64,000 bases of DNA, from contig CAXMOP010000045.1 in NCBI GenBank assembly GCA_964195155.1, positions 1 through 64,000 of the forward strand, in the 5' to 3' direction. Made by a program: the position numbers and the translations under genes. Shown piece by piece: positions 42,013 through 50,666 of this stretch; within the stretch, counting starts at the first letter, position 1, and each line of letters starts with the position of its first letter. Below the pieces are notes generated by a model, which searched no databases, was not told the origin of the DNA, and saw only the letters and a list, made by a program, of their open reading frames with translations. The stretch is from JACZST01 sp964195155. Its GTDB lineage: Bacteria; Actinomycetota; Acidimicrobiia; Spongiisociales; UBA5794.

Positions 42013-42070
42013 CGATGGACCAGAATCGACGCCGTGCCAGCCAGAATCGACACCATGCCAGCCAGATTCG
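42013..42070. repeat. Tandem 21-bp repeat at the VOC gene start
   Basis: AGAATCGACGCCGTGCCAGCC is followed by AGAATCGACACCATGCCAGCC and a third partial unit AGATTCGACGCCCTGGG. Each of the first two units carries an in-frame start codon (GTG at 42034, ATG at 42055), so the translation start was itself duplicated. Confidence 0.75.
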
Positions 42071-42444
42071 ACGCCCTGGGAATTGTCGTCTCGGACATGG
42101 CTGCGTCGCTCACCTTCTATCGCCAACTCGGTCTCGAGTTCAGCGACGACGCGTCCGGCGAAGGCCACCTCGAAGCCACCCTTCCCGGCGGAACACGACT
42201 GATGCTCGACACCGAGGAAGTCATGGCCTCCTTCGACCCCACGTTCCAGGCTCCCACCGGGGCAGGGCGGATCAGCCTGGCGTTTCACTGCGACTCGCCA
42301 TCCGATGTCAACGGGCTGTATGCGGCCATGGTCGATGCCGGCTACACCGGGGAGCGGGAGCCGTTCGACGCCTTCTGGGGCCAGCGGTACGCGACGGTGC
42401 TGGATCCCGATGGCAATGTCGTGGACCTGTTCGCCGTTCTGTGA
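42055..42444 (+). CDS. VOC superfamily (glyoxalase-like) protein
   Basis: 129 aa from ATG at 42055; a GTG 21 bp earlier lies in the same tandem repeat and would add seven residues. LGIVVSDMAASLTFYRQLGL opens the VOC fold. ATLPGGTRLMLDTEEV and the final VLDPDGNVVDLFAVL complete it. The gene ends 7 bp before the end of the convergent acyl-CoA synthetase gene. Third VOC-type reading in 2.5 kb; function unknown. Confidence 0.85.
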   Translation: MPARFDALGIVVSDMAASLTFYRQLGLEFSDDASGEGHLEATLPGGTRLMLDTEEVMASFDPTFQAPTGAGRISLAFHCDSPSDVNGLYAAMVDAGYTGEREPFDAFWGQRYATVLDPDGNVVDLFAVL

Positions 42445-42451
42445 GGCCGAC

Positions 42452-44242
42452 CTACTGCTGATAGATGTCGATTACCAGAGCGTCGTTTTCTGCAAGCACG
42501 ACCTCACGCTTCACCTTGAGCGTCGGTGTCAATTGGCCGCCCTCGACGGTGAGATCCTCGGCAAGGATGCGGAACTCCCTGATCGACTCTGCCCGTGACA
42601 CGGCCTCGTTAGCGCCATCGACTGCATCCTGGACTGCGGCCTCAAGGTCGGGATCGTCGATCAGCGCATCGAGCGTTGAGCTCGGTTTCTCGTTGGCGTG
42701 CGCCCAGGCGGGAAGCGCGTCCTCGTCGATCGTCACCAGCGCCGCGATGAACGGCTGGGCGTCGCCGATGACCAGACATTGGCTGACCAGCGCCGAAGCC
42801 CGCAGCCGGTCCTCGAGCACCGCCGGTGCGACGTTCTTGCCGCCGGCGGTGATGAGGATTTCCTTCAGCCGTCCGGTGATGCGTAGATAGCCATCGGCGT
42901 CGAGTTCGCCGATGTCGCCCGAGTGGAACCAGCCATCCGGCTCGATGGCGGCCCTCGTCGCCTCTTCGTTCCTCCAATAGTCGGCCATGACCCCGGCGCC
43001 CTTGATCATGACCTCACCGTCGTCGGCAATGCCGATCGTGGTACCGGGGAGCGGGCGCCCGACGGTGCCGATTCTCTGCTCGTCGGTCGTGTTGATATTC
43101 GAGGCGCCCGTGGTCTCGGTGAGCCCGTACGCCTCGACGGGGGTGAGCCCGATGCCGCGGAAGAAGTGCCCGAGGCGGTTCCCGAGCGGGGCCGCGGACG
43201 AGATCGCATACACCAACTCGCCGCCGAAGACTTGGCGGAGCTTGCCATAGACCAGGCGGTCGAAAACAAAGTGCTGAGCCCTGGTGGTAAAGCCGATCCT
43301 TCCCTTGGCGATGCCCTCGGAATAGGCGATGGCCACGTCGACGGCTCGGTCGAAGATCCCTCCCTTTCCCTCCGCATGGGCCTTCTGTACCGCTCCGTTG
43401 TACACCTTCTCAAAGACGCGGGGAACGGCGAACAGCCAGGTCGGCTTGACCATGGCCAGTTCCTCGAGCAGAGCGTCGACCGAGGATGCGTAGAAGATCT
43501 GTACCCCGGCGGCGATCGAGGTGATCTGGACGCTGCGCGAGGCAATGTGGGCGAGCGGTAGGAAGAGGAGGGTGCGCTCACCAGTTCGCATCATCGCGGG
43601 AACAGTGGCGTCGAGCTGGGCAATCCCGTAAGCCAGGTTGCCGTGGCTGAGCATCACTCCCTTGGGGCGCCCGGTTGTTCCCGAGGTGTAGACGAGGGTT
43701 GCCAGGTCACCGTGGTTGATCTCCTCGATCCGATGGTCGACTTCTGTGCGTAACAGGTCCGTTGCACCGTTGACGAGATGGTCCATCGCCCCATCGTCGA
43801 TGACGAGCGCGTGTCGGCAGGCCGGCAGCTGCTCGGCAACCGTGTCGTACATGGCCTTCATCGCCTCGGTCTCACAGATCAGCACGAGGGACTCCGAGTC
43901 GCCGACGATCCATTCGAGTTGTTCGGTCGACGATGTCGGGAAGATGGTCACCGTTGCCGCTCCGGCGGCCCAGATCGCATAATCGAGAAGCGTGAACTCG
44001 TACCGGGTCGAACAGAAAATGGCCACGCGGTCGCCCTTTTGCAAACCGAGGGCCAGGAGGCCGGCCGCCAGTTCCTTGACCGTCGAGTGCATCTCACCAA
44101 CGGTGATGTGCGCGAATCCGTCTCCGACGCGATAGCTCAGGGCGATACTGCCGGGATCCTCGCTTGCTCGCTTTGCCAGCAGCGAGACCGGATTATCGGT
44201 CGGGCCGATCGTCTGCTCCCCCGGTGTGGTGAAGGTGTGCAC
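42452..44242 (-). CDS. Long-chain acyl-CoA synthetase (AMP-forming)
   Basis: 596 aa from GTG at 44240-44242, with AGAGG 7 nt upstream; an ATG at 44290 would add 16 residues. AMP-binding family: P-loop LVYTSGTTGRPKGVMLSHG, YGLTETTGASNINT, GDIGELDADGYLRITGR and the catalytic lysine region LTPTLKVKREVV. The FadD15/bubblegum-type arrangement (RVFEKVYNGAVQKA) suggests long-chain fatty acids. It could feed the beta-oxidation enzyme at 8057 or lipid synthesis. Divergent from a small membrane protein gene. Confidence 0.9.
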   Translation of the reverse strand: MHTFTTPGEQTIGPTDNPVSLLAKRASEDPGSIALSYRVGDGFAHITVGEMHSTVKELAAGLLALGLQKGDRVAIFCSTRYEFTLLDYAIWAAGAATVTIFPTSSTEQLEWIVGDSESLVLICETEAMKAMYDTVAEQLPACRHALVIDDGAMDHLVNGATDLLRTEVDHRIEEINHGDLATLVYTSGTTGRPKGVMLSHGNLAYGIAQLDATVPAMMRTGERTLLFLPLAHIASRSVQITSIAAGVQIFYASSVDALLEELAMVKPTWLFAVPRVFEKVYNGAVQKAHAEGKGGIFDRAVDVAIAYSEGIAKGRIGFTTRAQHFVFDRLVYGKLRQVFGGELVYAISSAAPLGNRLGHFFRGIGLTPVEAYGLTETTGASNINTTDEQRIGTVGRPLPGTTIGIADDGEVMIKGAGVMADYWRNEEATRAAIEPDGWFHSGDIGELDADGYLRITGRLKEILITAGGKNVAPAVLEDRLRASALVSQCLVIGDAQPFIAALVTIDEDALPAWAHANEKPSSTLDALIDDPDLEAAVQDAVDGANEAVSRAESIREFRILAEDLTVEGGQLTPTLKVKREVVLAENDALVIDIYQQ

Positions 44243-44302
44243 CGCTTCGCCTCTCTGTGTGCCTGAACCAGAGTGTATGGGGCCGCTCACTACCGTGTCG
44301 TC

Positions 44303-44518
44303 ATGGACGGCATCGACATATTCGACCTCAATCGACTGCTCGTCCTGATGCTGCTGGCGATCGGCCTTGCCCTCGTCGCCGGGAACGGTTTCGCCATTCT
44401 GCAGGCGCGACGGGGCCGCAAGCCAAAGGACGAGGCAGGCGAGTTCAGGCCGGCCAGGGCGTGGTGGCTGTTCGGAGTCGGCCTGGTGATGACCGTCTGG
44501 GGCCTGGCCAGCCTGTGA
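44303..44518 (+). CDS. Small two-helix membrane protein
   Basis: 71 aa from ATG at 44303. Helices at about residues 8-33 and 52-70 flank a basic/acidic loop (QARRGRKPKDEAGEFRPARA). No known motif. A palindromic terminator starts right after its stop. Real gene status rests on membrane pattern and clean context only. Confidence 0.6.
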   Translation: MDGIDIFDLNRLLVLMLLAIGLALVAGNGFAILQARRGRKPKDEAGEFRPARAWWLFGVGLVMTVWGLASL

Positions 44519-44519
44519 A

Positions 44520-44571
44520 CCGTTCTTGCGTAGCAGACGGCCATATATCGCTCCTGGCTACGCAAGAACGG
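44520..44571. terminator. Palindromic GTTCTTGCGTAGC-type repeat, copy 3
   Basis: Perfect 15-bp arms CCGTTCTTGCGTAGC (44520-44534) and GCTACGCAAGAACGG (44557-44571), directly after the small membrane protein gene. Its centre, read in reverse complement, matches copy 1 at 10899 with a single difference. Confidence 0.8.
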
Positions 44572-44606
44572 GAGGGGCGGCCCCTCGCTAGCATTTGTCG
44601 ACCACC

Positions 44607-44677
44607 GCGGGTGTAGTTCAATGGCAGAACATCAGCTTCCCAAGCTGAATACGGGGGTTCGATTCCCCTCACCCGCT
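44607..44677 (+). tRNA. tRNA-Gly (anticodon CCC)
   Basis: Acceptor arms GCGGGTG and CACCCGC pair perfectly, discriminator T, no encoded CCA. D-arm GTTC/GAAC, anticodon stem TCAGC/GCTGA with loop TTCCCAA giving CCC (reads GGG), and a T-arm with loop TTCGATT. 71 nt. The ATG of the nitrilase gene lies only 2 nt after the discriminator base. Confidence 0.95.
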
Positions 44678-44679
44678 CA

Positions 44680-45609
44680 ATGAGAGTTGCCGCCGCCCAA
44701 ACCGCCCCCGTATGGGGAGACCCGCAGGCCACGGCCGATGTCGTGGTCGACTGGGTTCGCAAAGCCGCGGCCGACGATGTCGATCTGCTCGCTTTCGGCG
44801 AGACGTTCCTGAGCGGATACCCCTTCTGGATCGCCCGTACCGACGGAGCGCGCTTCAACGCCCCCGATCAGAAGGAGGCGTACGCTCACTACATCAACGG
44901 GGCCGTAGACGTCGACGGACCAGAGATCGAATCGATCGCCGCCGTCGTCGCCGAGACTGGGGTGTTCACCTATCTCGGCATCACCGAGCGCTCAGCGAGC
45001 GGAGGCACGGTCTACGCCACCTACCTCGCCATCGACCCGACCGCGGGCGTCGTCAGTGCGCATCGCAAGCTCATGCCGACCTACGAAGAGCGCATGGCGT
45101 GGGGAATCGGTGACGGCAACGGGTTGCGGACGCATCGCGTCGCCGACTTCACGGTGTCGGGACTCAACTGCTGGGAGAACTGGGTGCCATCGGTCCGCCA
45201 CGCGATGTACGCGCAGGGAACGACGCTGCACGTCGCCGCCTGGCCGGGATCGGTCCGGCTGACTGAGGACATCACACGGTTCATCGCACTCGAGGGACGT
45301 TGCTATGTGCTCTCAGCGGGAGGACTGCTGCGCGCCGAGTCGATTCCTACCGACTTCCCTCTCCGTGATGAAGCAGTTCAGCCCGGGGAGTTGCTCTTCG
45401 ACGGCGGTTCCGCAATCGCTTCTCCTGACGGTTCCTGGCTCGTCGAACCGGTCGCCGGTGACGAACGGCTCGTGATCGCCGAAATCGACGCCGCCGTCGT
45501 CCGGGGCGAGCGGCAGAACTTCGACCCCGCCGGACACTATTTCCGCGGCGACGTCATCGAGGTGCACGTCGACCGGACGCGCCGCGACCCGGCGTCATTC
45601 ACCGACTAG
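44680..45609 (+). CDS. Nitrilase-family carbon-nitrogen hydrolase
   Basis: 309 aa. The Glu-Lys-Cys triad is complete: Glu in LLAFGETFLSGYPFW, Lys in AHRKLMPTYEERMAWG and Cys in SGLNCWENWVPSVRHAMY. The CWENW context is that of true nitrilases (branch 1), which convert nitriles to carboxylic acids, rather than amidases. It starts 2 nt after a tRNA-Gly gene with no room for its own Shine-Dalgarno, so it may be translated from a leaderless mRNA made by tRNA 3' processing. Confidence 0.9.
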   Translation: MRVAAAQTAPVWGDPQATADVVVDWVRKAAADDVDLLAFGETFLSGYPFWIARTDGARFNAPDQKEAYAHYINGAVDVDGPEIESIAAVVAETGVFTYLGITERSASGGTVYATYLAIDPTAGVVSAHRKLMPTYEERMAWGIGDGNGLRTHRVADFTVSGLNCWENWVPSVRHAMYAQGTTLHVAAWPGSVRLTEDITRFIALEGRCYVLSAGGLLRAESIPTDFPLRDEAVQPGELLFDGGSAIASPDGSWLVEPVAGDERLVIAEIDAAVVRGERQNFDPAGHYFRGDVIEVHVDRTRRDPASFTD

Positions 45610-45661
45610 GAGACTCGAGTCCGGCCGGAGCCGCGGACATCGATCGCTACCATCGCCGCCG

Positions 45662-46231
45662 ATGATCTTCTCCGACCGGACCATCCGCGAGGCCATCGAA
45701 TCCGGACGCATTCGCCTCGATCCGTACGACCCCTCGTTGGTGCAGCCGTCGAGCGTCGACGTGCGCTGCGACAACCGATTCCGAGTGTTCGAGAACCACC
45801 GCTACGCGCATATCGACCCGAAATCGCCACAGGCCGATCTCACCACCGAAGTGAAGACCTCCGAGTCGGACCCGTTCATCCTCCATCCCGGCGAGTTCGT
45901 CCTCGGTGCCACCCTGGAGACGGTTGGCCTCGGGAACGACGTCGTTGCAAGGCTCGAAGGCAAATCGTCCCTCGGTCGCCTCGGTCTGCTCATCCATTCC
46001 ACGGCCGGCTTTATCGATCCGGGTTTCACCGGGCAGGTGACCCTGGAGTTGTCGAACGCGGCGAACCTGCCGATCACCATCTACCCGGGGATGAAGATCG
46101 GCCAAATCAGCTTCTACGAGATGACCACCGCCGCCGACCACCCATACGGATCGCCGGAGCTCGGGTCCAAATACCAGGGACAGAGCGGGCCGACGGCGAG
46201 CCGGATGCACAGCGACTTCGAGGAGGACTGA
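45662..46231 (+). CDS. dcd: dCTP deaminase
   Basis: 189 aa. The start MIFSDRTIREAIESGRI, VQPSSVDVRCDNRFRVF, and the catalytic block LEGKSSLGRLGLLIHSTAGF followed by DPGFTGQVTLELSN are diagnostic. Actinobacterial Dcd of this type can be bifunctional (dCTP to dUMP). Start ATG at 45662. The following VOC gene begins 1 bp after its stop, so they are cotranscribed. Confidence 0.95.
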   Translation: MIFSDRTIREAIESGRIRLDPYDPSLVQPSSVDVRCDNRFRVFENHRYAHIDPKSPQADLTTEVKTSESDPFILHPGEFVLGATLETVGLGNDVVARLEGKSSLGRLGLLIHSTAGFIDPGFTGQVTLELSNAANLPITIYPGMKIGQISFYEMTTAADHPYGSPELGSKYQGQSGPTASRMHSDFEED

Positions 46232-46232
46232 G

Positions 46233-46589
46233 ATGGCGGAGACGCCGAGGGTCAGCGCAATCATGATGGATTGCAACGACATGGAGGCGATGGTGGAGTT
46301 CTGGGGGGCGCTACTTGATTTGGAGGTGGCGGGCCGCTATCCCGAGTTCGTTTTCATGAGCAAGGTCAACGGCGATGGTCCCACCCTCGGATTCCAGATC
46401 GTGCCGGAAGCCAAAGCGGTCAAGAACCGGGTGCATCTCGACCTCGCCTCGCCTGACCGAGAGGCCGTGGTGGAGCGGGTGATTGAGCTCGGCGGCAAGC
46501 GGCTCGCCGATCACGGCGACGATGCGTTCAAGTGGATCACCTGCGCCGACAGCCAGGGCAACGAGTTCGACGTGGCAGACGCCGAGTAG
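46233..46589 (+). CDS. VOC superfamily protein (Glyoxalase_6-like)
   Basis: 118 aa. SAIMMDCNDMEAMVEFWGAL opens the fold, LGFQIVPEAKAVKNRVHLDL has the conserved His, and ITCADSQGNEFDVADAE closes it. This is the common actinobacterial Glyoxalase_6 pattern with unknown substrate. It lies immediately after dcd and ends 67 bp before the convergent cyclase gene. Confidence 0.85.
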   Translation: MAETPRVSAIMMDCNDMEAMVEFWGALLDLEVAGRYPEFVFMSKVNGDGPTLGFQIVPEAKAVKNRVHLDLASPDREAVVERVIELGGKRLADHGDDAFKWITCADSQGNEFDVADAE

Positions 46590-46656
46590 AAAGCGGCCGA
46601 TCGGGCTGTCGTAGACCATCGATCGAGACTCCGTTGGCTAGCTGAACCGACTCGAT

Positions 46657-48015
46657 CTATGGACCACGATCGATGGAGTACAACGTGACCGGCTCGGCGA
46701 CGTTCTTGAGGTCGCGCTCGCCGAGCAGGGTGGCGGTCAGGCCTTCCTTGTTCTTGATATTCTCGTACACGACCGCCGAAACGCCGATCCCGCCCGGAGG
46801 GGCCTCGGCCTCGATGCGGGAAGCGATGTTGACCCCGTCGCCATGGATGTCGCCGTCGGCATGGATGACCTCGCCGAGATGGATCCCGATACGAAGCTGG
46901 AACCGGCCATCGTCTGAGACGGCCCTCTGGATGTCCTGCGCCGAGGCGACGGCGTCCATCACCGAAGCGAAACTGGCGAGTACCCCGTCGCCGGTCTCCT
47001 TGAGCATCCGGCCGCGGTTCCCTGCGAACGCAGTGCGGTGGATCCTGCCGTTGGCCTCGAGGATCTTCATGGTGGAGGCCTCGTCCTCGCCCATCATGGC
47101 GGTAAAGCCGACGATGTCGGAAAACAGGATCGCGGCGAGCTGCCGATCTTTTGACCCGCTGCCGGTGCGGATGGCTTCGTCGAGGTAGTGGCGCTTTCCG
47201 CTGAGTGCGCTCTGATACTCGTCCTTCGACAGAATGTTCTCATCGAGCCGGAAGTCGGTGCGGAGCAGGTTGTCGAAGAACGCCTCGAGCCGATCCGCAT
47301 CGTTCCTCACGCCTTCGCGCATGAAGTGAGTGTCGATGTTGATGCAGATGGCTCCGACCAGTCCGTACTCGGGGCGAAAGATCGGAATCGTGGTGCACTT
47401 GAACTGCCGGGCGCCGATGTTGAGCTCGTAGTTGACCTTGTCCTCGCCGCGCTGACGGCGGGTCTTGAGGTCGAGGACGAGGTTCGTTGCACCACTCCCC
47501 ACCGATCGGCCCGTCACCTCACCGTTCTCGATGGCAACCAGGGAGCGTGATGGATTGACCAGGTTATGGAGCAGGATCTCGATGCCGGTGTGAGGGAAAG
47601 AACGGCCGAGCTGGTTGACGATCCGCCGGTAGTTCTCGAGGAATTGTTCATTCTCTGAGATCAACGAATCGCCGCCATACGCAGAGTACAGCGCCTTGTA
47701 CCGGGTCAGCGCGTCGCTGGTGAACGTGTCGCGGACCAGATTCTGCTCACCGATGACGATGAGCTCGCGAGCCGCCGTCTCCTTTCGATCCTCGAGGAAA
47801 TACATCACTGCCTCGTCGAAGTCGTCCGCGTTGAATTCGACATGGCCGTCGGGATTGATCACGAATGGGTAGAAGCCATACTCCTCGAGGCGCTTCTGGC
47901 CGGCAGCGTCGGCCGGATCCGCTGTTCTCGACTTGGTCCTGGCGCCGGTGATGTATGCGCCGACCCCCACTGCGATCACGATCACCGTGAATAATCCGAT
48001 GAGTAACGGGTCCAC
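46657..48015 (-). CDS. Membrane-anchored YheO-type PAS sensor fused to class III cyclase
   Basis: 452 aa from GTG at 48013-48015, with GGAGG just upstream; an ATG 26 codons earlier gives a basic, non-typical extension. One N-terminal helix (~4-22). Residues ~145-260 resemble the YheO-like PAS domain: HTGIEILLHNLVNPSRSLVA, IENGEVTGRSVGSGATNLVL, TTIPIFRPEYGLVGAICINI. Residues ~300-450 are a cyclase with metal aspartates in ILFSDIVGFTAMMGEDE and LKETGDGVLASFAS, and HGDGVNIASRIEAEAPPGG. The YheO module normally sits on DNA-binding regulators, so this pairing is unusual. Ligand unknown. Confidence 0.85.
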   Translation of the reverse strand: MDPLLIGLFTVIVIAVGVGAYITGARTKSRTADPADAAGQKRLEEYGFYPFVINPDGHVEFNADDFDEAVMYFLEDRKETAARELIVIGEQNLVRDTFTSDALTRYKALYSAYGGDSLISENEQFLENYRRIVNQLGRSFPHTGIEILLHNLVNPSRSLVAIENGEVTGRSVGSGATNLVLDLKTRRQRGEDKVNYELNIGARQFKCTTIPIFRPEYGLVGAICINIDTHFMREGVRNDADRLEAFFDNLLRTDFRLDENILSKDEYQSALSGKRHYLDEAIRTGSGSKDRQLAAILFSDIVGFTAMMGEDEASTMKILEANGRIHRTAFAGNRGRMLKETGDGVLASFASVMDAVASAQDIQRAVSDDGRFQLRIGIHLGEVIHADGDIHGDGVNIASRIEAEAPPGGIGVSAVVYENIKNKEGLTATLLGERDLKNVAEPVTLYSIDRGP

Positions 48016-48040
48016 CGATCCGACCTCCTCGAGGTCGATT

Positions 48041-48931
48041 CTACGCAACTGCCTCCGGCTCGGCGGCCGGGATCTTGGCAGGACCGACCGCACCGGCCCC
48101 GGCTACGACACCTCCTGCGATGACCAGAGCGATCCCGATCCAGGTCAGCGGCTGTGGCGACTCGTCGAGGAACAGCGCCGCCCACACCACTGCCGATGCC
48201 GGCTCGAGATACATGATCACCGAAACAACGGCAACCGGGAGCTTTGCCATCGAACTCCACCAGATCACGCCGGACAGGCCCGTGAAGATCACACCCAGGA
48301 TCAGGAACTCGCCCATGAATTCATACGATTCTCGTATGGCCTGCACGGTGAACGGGAACAGAACGACCGCGGCGGCGAGCGACTCCCACATCGCCACGGT
48401 GAGGCCGCCGAGCGCCGCAGCGGTCGGCTTGCCGATCACAAACAGTGCCGCCAACAGCACGGCTGACACCAAACCGACCAAGACCCCCTCCAGTGTCGCT
48501 CCCGCACCGGGGCGCACCACCAGCAGCATCCCGCCGGCGGCGAGAACGAGCCCGACCCAAGCGGAGGCCCGGTTCTCTTCGCCGAGCACCGGCACCGACA
48601 CCAGCGCTGCCAGGATCGGGCCGATATAGACGACCGCCAGGGCCACAGCAACGGTCGTCAGCTGGATGGCGAGGAAGAACGTCAGCCAGTGGATTGCCAG
48701 CAGAACCCCGAGCACCACCACGCGGAGGCGATTGGTCTTGGGGACGGCGAAGCGCCCCGTCGCCAGTGCCACCCCAACCAGGAACAAGCCGCCGAGGGTG
48801 ACGCGCATGGCGACCAGGTGCGTCGCAGGGATCCCGGCGCGCACGATCAGGGGAATGGCGCCAAACGAGATCGCGAGCAAGGCGATCGCCATCGCGGCAA
48901 TGGCTCGCTGATTCGTGTCGTACTCATGCAT
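48041..48931 (-). CDS. EamA/DMT family transporter
   Basis: 296 aa, ten predicted helices in two EamA halves (AIAAMAIALLAISFGAIPLI and MEGVLVGLVSAV-like repeats, with VVYIGPILAALVSVPVLGE and MYLEPASAVVWAALFLDE as the matching half-end motifs). It is a drug/metabolite exporter or amino-acid-type efflux protein. The ATG start is at 48929-48931, and no operon partner is evident. Confidence 0.88.
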   Translation of the reverse strand: MHEYDTNQRAIAAMAIALLAISFGAIPLIVRAGIPATHLVAMRVTLGGLFLVGVALATGRFAVPKTNRLRVVVLGVLLAIHWLTFFLAIQLTTVAVALAVVYIGPILAALVSVPVLGEENRASAWVGLVLAAGGMLLVVRPGAGATLEGVLVGLVSAVLLAALFVIGKPTAAALGGLTVAMWESLAAAVVLFPFTVQAIRESYEFMGEFLILGVIFTGLSGVIWWSSMAKLPVAVVSVIMYLEPASAVVWAALFLDESPQPLTWIGIALVIAGGVVAGAGAVGPAKIPAAEPEAVA

Positions 48932-48982
48932 AGATGCTCATCAATATGTTACTGGGCCAGCCGGCCCCATTCCGCGGGCCCG

Positions 48983-49020
48983 CAGCGTCATATGTCCGCC
49001 TACGAACCCTGGGTTCGTAG
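48983..49020. repeat. CCCAGGGTTC-type palindromic repeat, copy 2
   Basis: Contains CTACGAACCC and GGGTTCGTAG arms around a single TG/CT centre (49000-49020), preceded by CAGCGTCATATGTCCGCC, which in reverse complement matches copy 1. It lies 12 bp after the dnaB stop (minus strand), so it may terminate the ribosomal/dnaB operon. Confidence 0.65.
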
Positions 49021-49031
49021 AGGAGGAGCCC

Positions 49032-50390
49032 TCACGCCACCGGGACGTCGCGGCCCATGTCGGCGAAGAGGGTGAACTCCGGAAGGAACGTCATCTGCAC
49101 CTTGCCGACCGCCCCCTGGCGGTGCTTGGCTATGACGATCTCGGCGATGCCCTTGGTGTCGTTGTGGTCCGGGCTGTAGTACTCGTCGCGGTAGATGAAC
49201 ATGACGACGTCGGCATCTTGTTCCAACGCGCCGCTCTCGCGAAGGTCCCCAAGGCGTGGCCGCTTATCCTCGCGTTGCTCCAACGCCCGGTTGAGTTGGG
49301 AGAGGGCAATGACCGGCACCTCGAGCTCCCGGGCCAGGTTCTTGAGTGAGCGCGAGATCAGTGCGATCTCCTGCTGGCGGTTCTCGCCACCGCTGCCGTG
49401 CATCAGCTGCAAGTAGTCGACGACCACCAGGCCGAGGCCGGGGTTGCGGCGCAGCCGTCTCGACTTGGCGCGGATCTCGGTGACGGTGAGGCCGGGGGAG
49501 TCGTCGACGTATATCGGCTTCTTGTACAGGACGCTGGCGGCGTTGGACAGCTTGGTGAAATCGGCCTCATTGAGCCGTCCGGTGTTGAGTTTCTGCAGGT
49601 CGATGCGCCCGGCAGAGCACAACATCCTCGAAACCACCTCCTCCCGGCTCATCTCCAAGGAGAAGATGGCGACCGGCTTGCCTTGCAGCGCGACGTTCTG
49701 GGCGATGTTCAGCGCCAGTGCCGACTTCCCCATGGACGGCCGGGCGGCGATGATGATCAGGTTGGTGGAGTGGAGGCCGGCGAGTTTGCGGTCGAGATCG
49801 CGATACCCGGTGGGGATGCCGGTCACCTCGGCCCCGACGCGTTGCAACTCCTCGGCCTTCTCGATGGCCGGGCCGAGTAACGGGTCGATCGGTGCCAGAC
49901 CGCCGCCGATGCGCCGCTCGGACACCAGGAAGACTTCCTGCTCCGAGCGGTCGAGCACGTCGGCGATCGGCTCCTGCATCTCCGTTGCGAGGGACCCGAT
50001 CGTGCCCCCGACCCGCATCAGGCGCCGGCGGAGGGCATGCTCCTCGACGATGTCGGCGTAGTACTCGATATTCGAGGTCGTCGGCACCGTGTCGAGGAGC
50101 CGGGTGAGAAATTCGACGCCGCCCATGCGCTCGAGTGAACCGTCGCGGCGCAGCACCTCAGACACCGTCACCGCGTCGATGGGCTCGTTGGCATCGAACA
50201 GGCCCTGGATGGCCTCAAAGATCTGCTGATGCGCCGGCTTGTAGAAATCCTCTCCGTGCAGCTTCTCCAGGGCGATGTTGGCTGCGTCTGCAGACAGCAA
50301 CACGGCGCCAAGCACTGATTCTTCTGCCTCGGAGCTGTGTGGTGCGGTGGGAAGCGCGCGGCTCATCGGGCGTTCGGCGACGCTGGTCAC
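49032..50390 (-). CDS. dnaB: Replicative DNA helicase
   Basis: 452 aa. N-terminal primase-interacting domain (SEAEESVLGAVLLSADAANIA), then the RecA-like domain with Walker A IIAARPSMGKSALALNIAQ, LEMSREEVVSRMLC, Walker B LVVVDYLQLMHG and the SRSLKNLARELEVPVIALSQLNR motif. No intein. It unwinds DNA ahead of the replisome. It follows rplI on the same strand at a 276-bp distance that contains simple repeats. Confidence 0.96.
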   Translation of the reverse strand: MTSVAERPMSRALPTAPHSSEAEESVLGAVLLSADAANIALEKLHGEDFYKPAHQQIFEAIQGLFDANEPIDAVTVSEVLRRDGSLERMGGVEFLTRLLDTVPTTSNIEYYADIVEEHALRRRLMRVGGTIGSLATEMQEPIADVLDRSEQEVFLVSERRIGGGLAPIDPLLGPAIEKAEELQRVGAEVTGIPTGYRDLDRKLAGLHSTNLIIIAARPSMGKSALALNIAQNVALQGKPVAIFSLEMSREEVVSRMLCSAGRIDLQKLNTGRLNEADFTKLSNAASVLYKKPIYVDDSPGLTVTEIRAKSRRLRRNPGLGLVVVDYLQLMHGSGGENRQQEIALISRSLKNLARELEVPVIALSQLNRALEQREDKRPRLGDLRESGALEQDADVVMFIYRDEYYSPDHNDTKGIAEIVIAKHRQGAVGKVQMTFLPEFTLFADMGRDVPVA

Positions 50391-50553
50391 GAATCCTCCC
50401 TGTCCTCTCCTGGCCTGTTCCTCACACTGTCGCTACCGGGTATGACAGAAACGCGTCAGACCACAGCGGGAAGTAAGGGAAGCGGAGTCAGTGTACGCGG
50501 CTCGCTCGAAGCGTTCCTCTCGGACCGCTTGATGTTTTTCGCGACGGGCCGCC

Positions 50554-50646
50554 GTCAACAGTCAACAGTCAACAGTCAACAGCGGGAAGGTATCGGAGAG
50601 TCGTCGCGCGTTCTGGCTGAAGACTGAAGACTGAAAGCTGAGGACT
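50554..50646. repeat. Short tandem repeats upstream of dnaB
   Basis: Four consecutive copies of GTCAACA (50554-50581), then after a short spacer a GACTGAA-type imperfect tandem (50616-50646). They occupy the 276-bp gap between rplI and dnaB, which otherwise shows no gene. Such heptamer arrays can vary by slippage and may change dnaB leader length. Confidence 0.75.
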
Positions 50647-50666
50647 CCTTGCTGACTGACGACTTC

